Assembly (NCBI GenBank): GCA_023935145.1
Contig: CM043702.1
Span: forward strand, 59,050,001-59,114,000
Length of the DNA: 64,000 nt
Reading direction: 5' to 3'
From: Bretschneidera sinensis
Taxonomy: Eukaryota; Streptophyta; Magnoliopsida; Brassicales; Akaniaceae
This document shows positions 59,288 through 64,000 of the stretch, in pieces (position 1 is the stretch's first letter; the number at the start of each line of letters is the position of its first letter). The notes beneath the pieces were generated by a model. It saw only the letters and a list, made by a program, of their open reading frames with translations. It had not been told where the DNA came from and made no database searches. A program made the translations under genes and the position numbers.

Positions 59288-60914
59288 AACTCACATGTAC
59301 ATTCGAACATTTCACATAGCCATAACGAGAGCACAATTGCATACATCAAATTCATGAAAATCTTAAACAATCTATTCCCATCACAAAAAATGGCAATCAT
59401 TACCATACAAATACTGAATACAATTCTCACACATAAATTCATAAATGCACATGTGACACTCATAACAATCTATCATATCACAATCATAATTCCTTTCAAT
59501 AATAACATCATATAATGTAAGAAAAGGATATACCTTTTATATTTTAACATACATATGTATTATTTTATATATACCAAAAAAAAAATCACGTAACACATCA
59601 AATGTGAAACATATTTATATTACCAAAATTTCATGTTCAATATTTAGTTAAGTCTTAAGGTTCCTAACTCTTTCTCGCTTACTAGAACTAAGACGAACTC
59701 ACCTCGCTACGCAATCCACAAACTAATCATCGACTACTTCATTTGTACTTCAATGTTGTTCATCACTTGTTCCTAGAAGTAAATAAAACTCAATTCCATT
59801 ATTATCAATCATGAATGCATGTTATACAACCCCAGTGGTATTCATATATTTTAAATATCATGCACACACTTCTCATATAACTATTAATTGAAAAATCAAA
59901 GAATTATGCCCATTTTTTCTTTTCTTTTTCAAATTGTTGACTTTGGGTCTCAAAAACACTTTAATATCAAGAAAACTTAAAATTTCAATGGTGGTTTATT
60001 CATGTTTCGAATTTATATGAAGATTAAAATCACTTTGAAAAGATTTATATTAAAAAATTAAGGAAAATGCCAAAATTTTTGGAAAACAGCATGCTGTAGT
60101 CGACTACGATAGCCCTTGATACCTTTTTTAGTCAACTAAAGCCTCTTGTAGTCAACTATAACACCTATTCTTCAAATAAAATGGTCCAGAAAACCCTTTA
60201 GTCGACTACGCACTAGCGTAGTTGACTACACCGTCCATTTCAAGTAAAACCTCTTAAGAAAACTAACTTTTTCCTCCATAATTGTCTTTGGTTTCCATGG
60301 GACTTCTCAAATCTTCAAAGATAAAAGTTTCTTATAGTTATATCAACAAAATTCAACATTACCCACATCAAAATTTGAACTTTTAACTTCTAAGTAATGA
60401 AATTTGGTCTAAAACCCATTTTCTTTCAAAATAATCTAAATCTTCTCAAGTTTTTCTCAAACAACTTCAAATCTATCAATCCAAACTCAAATCCTTAGTT
60501 TATAAGCATCCTTGATTTTTGAGCTTTTCCCTAAGCTTTCTCCTATTTCTTTCTCATCCTCTTCTCTCTTTCTCTCGGTCTCTAGAGACTTCTACCAAAA
60601 AATCTGATGCCTCACCCTTTTTATAGCATCTTTTTAGTGTTATTACAAGTTTACCCATTCTCTTCTTATTTCACCACATCATTCTCTAGTAAGTCCAGTT
60701 TTATTTGGTTGTTCTTACAATACTTTAGCAAATTTGTAATCCTCCTTTAATACGTGTTTTTATTATATTAAATTATTTGTTTATTTATTTATTTCCAAGT
60801 CTCACACATTCTAACATGAATTAAATATAATTTATTTTCAAATAAACGTACCAATTCATAAAAAAAATACATTCCCGTGATTTAAAATAATTTTACTAAA
60901 TACCGAACTTTATA
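59288..60914 (-). repeat. 5' LTR of element H, right part
   Basis: Resumes H's LTR after G (compare 59288-60914 with 26707-28359). It contains five 14-bp palindromes at 60095-60230 and ends CTTTATA where the left LTR ends CTCTACA. The TSD GATAA (60915-60919) follows. Confidence 0.88.
60095..60230. repeat. Array of 14-bp palindromes, right LTR of H
   Basis: Related copies at 60095-60108 (TGTAGTCGACTACG), 60127-60140, 60147-60160, 60197-60210 and 60217-60230. There is one more copy than in the left LTR. Confidence 0.82.
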
Positions 60915-61160
60915 GATAATAATTATAATTATAATTATAATTAATTTGTTTACATTTATGATAATAATAATAATTAAAAAATATTATTATGGTAATTATT
61001 ATAATTATGATGATAAAAATAATAATTTAATAATAAATATTATTTATTACTTTGATAATATTAATTATAATAATTAATATTGTTATTATAATGATAATAA
61101 ATGTAATAATTTTTTAATGATGATGATAATAGTAACAATTAATTTATAGTTGTAATAATA

Positions 61161-61204
<44 letters not shown>

Positions 61205-61475
61205 TATATTATAATACTAATAATGATAATAATATTATAATTATAATTATAACAGTATTATAATGATAACGATAATAATATTAATGATAACAATAATAAT
61301 GATTATAATACTAGTCATAATAAGAATTATTTTAATTAATAATAATTATTATTATTATTATCATTCTTATAATTATTATTATAGTAATTATAATAATTAT
61401 TATAGTTGTGATGATAAAAAATAATAATTTAATAATAACCATTATTTATTATTATCATAATAGTAATAAATTTTA
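60915..61475. repeat. Imperfect (TAA)n tract, right half
   Basis: Begins with H's right TSD and has the same TAA/ATT/GATAAT composition as 24985-25470. Together the halves make a tract of about 1 kb. Confidence 0.9.
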
Positions 61476-62500
61476 GGGTTTTCTGAAGAAATTAAAGATT
61501 TTTAAAGGATGATGAATATTGTTAGGGTATTTTGGTACTTAGTCTTATTATCACACTTTAGTCTCAATCCAACAATCTCATAAACGGAATATAGGATTAA
61601 GGTATTACCTCTTTAATACTTCTTTATGCTCTCTCATGTTAATCCTAATCCTATCCCACTATAATCCTATCTGTGAACCAAATAGACCTTAAGAGAATAT
61701 GTATTCTTGTTAGCTTATCTATAAGTATGATGCAAAAAATTATCACTTTAATATACAGTTTAACTCATATTTCATTAGTGTTTTAAAATTTATCAATTTT
61801 TTTATGAAAAATTAGGGTTTAGATCGAATTCTAAAATTTATCAAAACATTTTTTTTTTTTTTTGTAACTCTACAATTCTCATTAATATATGTCAAATGAT
61901 TGATCATGATAATTAATTTTATTATTGTAAAAGTAAAAATTTTAAATAGAACCTTAACAACATTGTATAAGGAGCAACTTCATCTATATTTTGCCCCATT
62001 TTCAAATATCAGTTTGCACATTACACACCCAAATACTATAATATACTACACTTATCTTAATACCAAATAATATTCAGTCATTCACAATACAATTAAAATT
62101 AACATAATTTTTCTGCATATTCAGTATGCCACATGCTTTTTAAGGGTTAAATGAGATGTATTTTAATTTTTTTTTAAATGCTCTCTAATAAGTGACATGT
62201 TTAATGTGTTTGAACAATCGCATGTGTCGTATATAAATATATACACATCAAACTTGCAAAAGAATTTTGTTAATTTTAATTTTATTATAAATGTTAGTGT
62301 TATTGGATATTAAAATAAAATGTGAGATAAAAATTGTAACAATTAACGGTGGGAAGTAAAAATTGATATTTTGGATCAAAATACAAGGTGCTATGTAAAA
62401 CTTGACTTGTCTTTGTATATGAAGTTTATTGAAAAATTGGATATGCAAGTGCGATACCACCAAATCTGAATGTAACCTTGAATTTTTGTTATTTTGACAG
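61476..62500. other. AT-rich intergenic DNA, no gene seen
   Basis: No coding, RNA or LTR signal is recognised. A segment near 61600-61690 (CCTAATCCTATCCCACTATA, then CCAAATAGACCTTA) resembles the end of small plant DNA transposons, but no partner end was found. A run of about 19 T is near 61845. The minus-strand open stretch 62248-62511 is AT-rich and unsupported. Confidence 0.5.
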
Positions 62501-62699
62501 CTAGGTAGCATGTGTTTCAGACAGTTTTTGTTAATTGTTTTAAGTTTTTTTTTTCAAGGTAGGAAGAGAAAAAAATTAGGAACTAAATCGCCTGGCAAGT
62601 CTCAACATAAACTTGTATCTATCCTCGTCTATTTTCCACTTTTTCGAAGGTGTTTCACATCAAAGGCATCTGTCCAGCAAGATCTATTAGGATGGCCAC

Positions 62700-62862
62700 C
62701 AAAGAGAGTGATGATGAGTTGTTTGGCAGGGCTACAGATGCAAAATATGAGAAACTTTTAGTTCAGTGCTTGACGCATAATGATTATTGTAGCAATGAGA
62801 AGAGTTTAGATTTTCGAGAGCGCTTTGATGAAACATCAAACGAACTCAAGCGGAGCAAATAG
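62700..62862 (+). CDS. Short unrecognised reading frame, possible exon or gene remnant
   Basis: A start codon in favourable context (TAGGATGGCC) at 62692 opens 56 codons, MATKESDDELFGRATDAKYE and on to NELKRSK-stop at 62862. The composition is charged and mixed, unlike the translated repeats elsewhere in the window, and the local DNA is less AT-rich. I recognise no domain. It may be an exon or a fragment of a decayed host gene. There is no bounded transcript, obvious promoter or confirmed splice site. The start given here is rounded a few bases inside the ATG. Confidence 0.25.
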
Positions 62863-62879
62863 AGAACTTTCTCCTCTCA

Positions 62880-63278
62880 TTGTTAATCTTGCAAGGAAAA
62901 GATAAAAGGTCAACAATTAAATTGTCTTACAAAACCACATTGTTGGACTGTTTCACCATCCTCTGGAATTCAGATCTTCTCATCTTCCAAGCTTTGACCC
63001 ACACTGAGATAAGGGCGTTGCTTTCAGCTATAAATGCCATAGAACCTAGGTTCGTGGCCTTGAGAAAAAAATTGGTTTTCATTGTTTCCAAGTATTCTAC
63101 AAGACTAGCTTATGGTTTCCTGAATGTAAATATCTTTTTCAACCTTATGATTTGTGTTGATGCCAAAATGATGACTAAAAGTAGTTATATCTTCTTAATC
63201 TTCAACTGGGTGGAAGCTGCATTAGAGGACTGTAAATTAGGAAAAGACAAGACCTTTGTAGTGACTTGGTTCCTATAA
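62880..63278 (+). CDS. Unrecognised 132-codon reading frame
   Basis: Follows the previous frame after 17 bases in a different register. It reads MLILQGKDKRSTIKLSYKTT, then ALTHTEIRALLSAINAIEPR, RKKLVFIVSKYSTRLAYG and, near the end, NWVEAALEDCKLGKDKTFVV. The middle part looks protein-like, with helix-forming residues. The segment around residues 80-110 is hydrophobic and could be translated intron. No family is recognised. The two frames might be exons of one gene or a degraded gene fragment; a chance frame is also possible. Confidence 0.25.
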   Translation: MLILQGKDKRSTIKLSYKTTLLDCFTILWNSDLLIFQALTHTEIRALLSAINAIEPRFVALRKKLVFIVSKYSTRLAYGFLNVNIFFNLMICVDAKMMTKSSYIFLIFNWVEAALEDCKLGKDKTFVVTWFL

Positions 63279-63289
63279 TCATATTTGTT

Positions 63290-64000
63290 CCGTACTTGTG
63301 GACCTCAGAGTGTGGTACCCAGAGGAGTACCTTTCGATGGTTAAGTCAGTGAGAGCACATAAATGATGCAAGTGAAAGATTTAGAGTGATACCGAGGTGG
63401 GAGAATGAAGAAGAGAAAGAGAATCGAGGTGATTCTTTGTGTTCCCTTAGGTGTTAACTCTCTAACTAGTTTTTTTATTGGATATCTCATTTCCTCTTAT
63501 TGGGTGTGTTCGCCCTTTTTTTGTTCTAAGTGCTAAAGCCTCTTTATATAGGCGTTGAAGATCCTTATTTTTTTTTGGAGTTTCAAAGTGGATTACAGCT
63601 GGTACATGACTTCCCAAACCTTGAGTCTCGTGAAAAGCTACCTCTACCTATAGGAAGTGACTTCTGCCTGTAGGAATTGACTTGTGCCTATGAGTTCTTC
63701 CATTATGGATGAAATCTCTAAGATTTAGGGTGGCAAGTCCATCAATATGGTCAAAATAGGCATGATCCCTACGTTTCTTAGGGTAACCGATCATCATGAT
63801 GCTTTGTGTGTCTAGATCTTAATAAACCAAAAAATTTTGATCACATTATATGCTCCCACTTCCTAGGAAGATTTGGAGATATTTCTAAGGGAGTATAAGC
63901 CTATTTTACTATCCATGTGGGACTAGAGTCATGGCTTTAGTTGGAAGTCTTGGTTCCAGCTCCAAAAGGGATTGCATGGTTGAAGCCTGAACTCCCTTTT
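63290..64000 (-). mobile_element. LTR-like sequence resembling element A's LTR, cut by window end
   Basis: A block with GGTACCCAGAGGAGTACC, TTCGATGGTTAAGTCAGTGA and a minus-strand TATATAAAG (plus 63542-63550) has the same order and spacing style as A's LTR (CACTCCGATGCTTTTGTCAG near 24230, TATA at 24344). It may be the U5-to-U3 part of another Tat-type LTR on the minus strand. No terminus, PBS or TSD was fixed. Confidence 0.35.

Larger units (their letters stand above)
25471..60914 (-). mobile_element. Element H: large non-coding chromovirus-like element hosting D, S3 and G
   Basis: Left LTR at 25471-28359; right LTR at 43331-44870 continued at 59288-60914. LTR ends are TGTCACGACC...CTCTACA, and the TSD GATAA is exact (25466-25470 and 60915-60919). 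A PBS lies at 43315-43326. The 35.4-kb span includes D, S3 and G; without them H is about 9.8 kb, of which about 4.1 kb is internal. No gag or pol motif is readable in the internal parts. The PBS, the leader (GTTTATGATTCTGTAGAC on the minus strand) and the GAGGATGAAATT segment before the PPT link it to the chromovirus style of B, D and G. Confidence 0.85.

Noticed and set aside
1..64000. tRNA or rRNA genes
   Set aside because: The only tRNA-like matches are short PBS complements (12-18 bases) next to LTRs. No cloverleaf or ribosomal segment was recognised by eye; a covariance-model scan was not possible here.

Overview
This window is a repeat-dense stretch of a plant nuclear genome, most likely an angiosperm and probably a eudicot. 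It is AT-rich and shows no bacterial gene organisation. Nearly every base from 1 to about 60.9 kb belongs to an LTR retrotransposon or to the sequence one landed in. No intact host gene is visible. All retroelement reading frames are broken, so coding regions are given as pseudogenes. Elements are called A to H and the solo LTRs S1 to S3. Boundaries come from TG...CA ends, primer-binding sites (PBS), polypurine tracts (PPT) and 5-bp target-site duplications (TSD) read directly in the sequence. Family names rest on recognising protein motifs and PBS sequences, not on a database search.

Left locus (1 to about 24.83 kb). Element A lies on the minus strand and is Ty3/gypsy, probably Tat-type. It runs off the left edge. 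Its protease/gag end is at 1-857, gag is at 3009-3999 with the start codon at 18949, the PBS is at 24089-24106 and the 5' LTR starts at 24110. Four insertions break it up: S1 (858-3003, solo LTR of a Tekay/Del-like chromovirus), B (4005-18894, a minus-strand Tekay-like element, TSD GTTGG), C (11149-17666, plus-strand Athila-like element inside B's 5' LTR, TSD ATTAT) and E (19006-23971, plus-strand Athila-like element in A's leader).

Right locus (about 24.99-61.47 kb). A (TAA)n-like tract was split by H (25471-60914, minus strand, TSD GATAA), a large element with 2.8-2.9 kb LTRs and no recognisable coding sequence. Inside H's internal region sits D (29568-40392, plus strand, Tekay-like, TSD CATCT), whose integrase gene is cut by S2 (35790-37229, Athila-type solo LTR, TSD TCTTC). 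Inside H's 5' LTR sit S3 (44366-44711, a Ty1/copia-like solo LTR, TSD CCTAC) and G (44871-59282, minus strand, Tekay-like). G's gag region in turn holds F (50408-56125, plus strand, Athila-like, TSD TTCCT).

The right end (61.47-64.0 kb) is AT-rich, low-copy-looking DNA with two short unrecognised reading frames at 62.70-63.28 kb. From about 63.29 kb to the window end there is LTR-like sequence resembling A's LTR.

Functionally this is an archive of transposition. B, D and G are decayed gag-pol chromoviruses with a C-terminal chromodomain. C, E and F keep PBS, LTR promoters and 3' tails but have lost most of pol, so they would need enzymes supplied in trans. H is an extreme non-coding derivative. 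The most useful signals are the TSD-proven nesting order, an identical in-frame integrase deletion shared by B and G, three different Athila-type deletions that end at the same pol-end boundary, a 33-bp repeat array with ACGTG cores in A's U3, and an array of 14-bp palindromes in H's LTR. I found no evidence of a novel cellular system.
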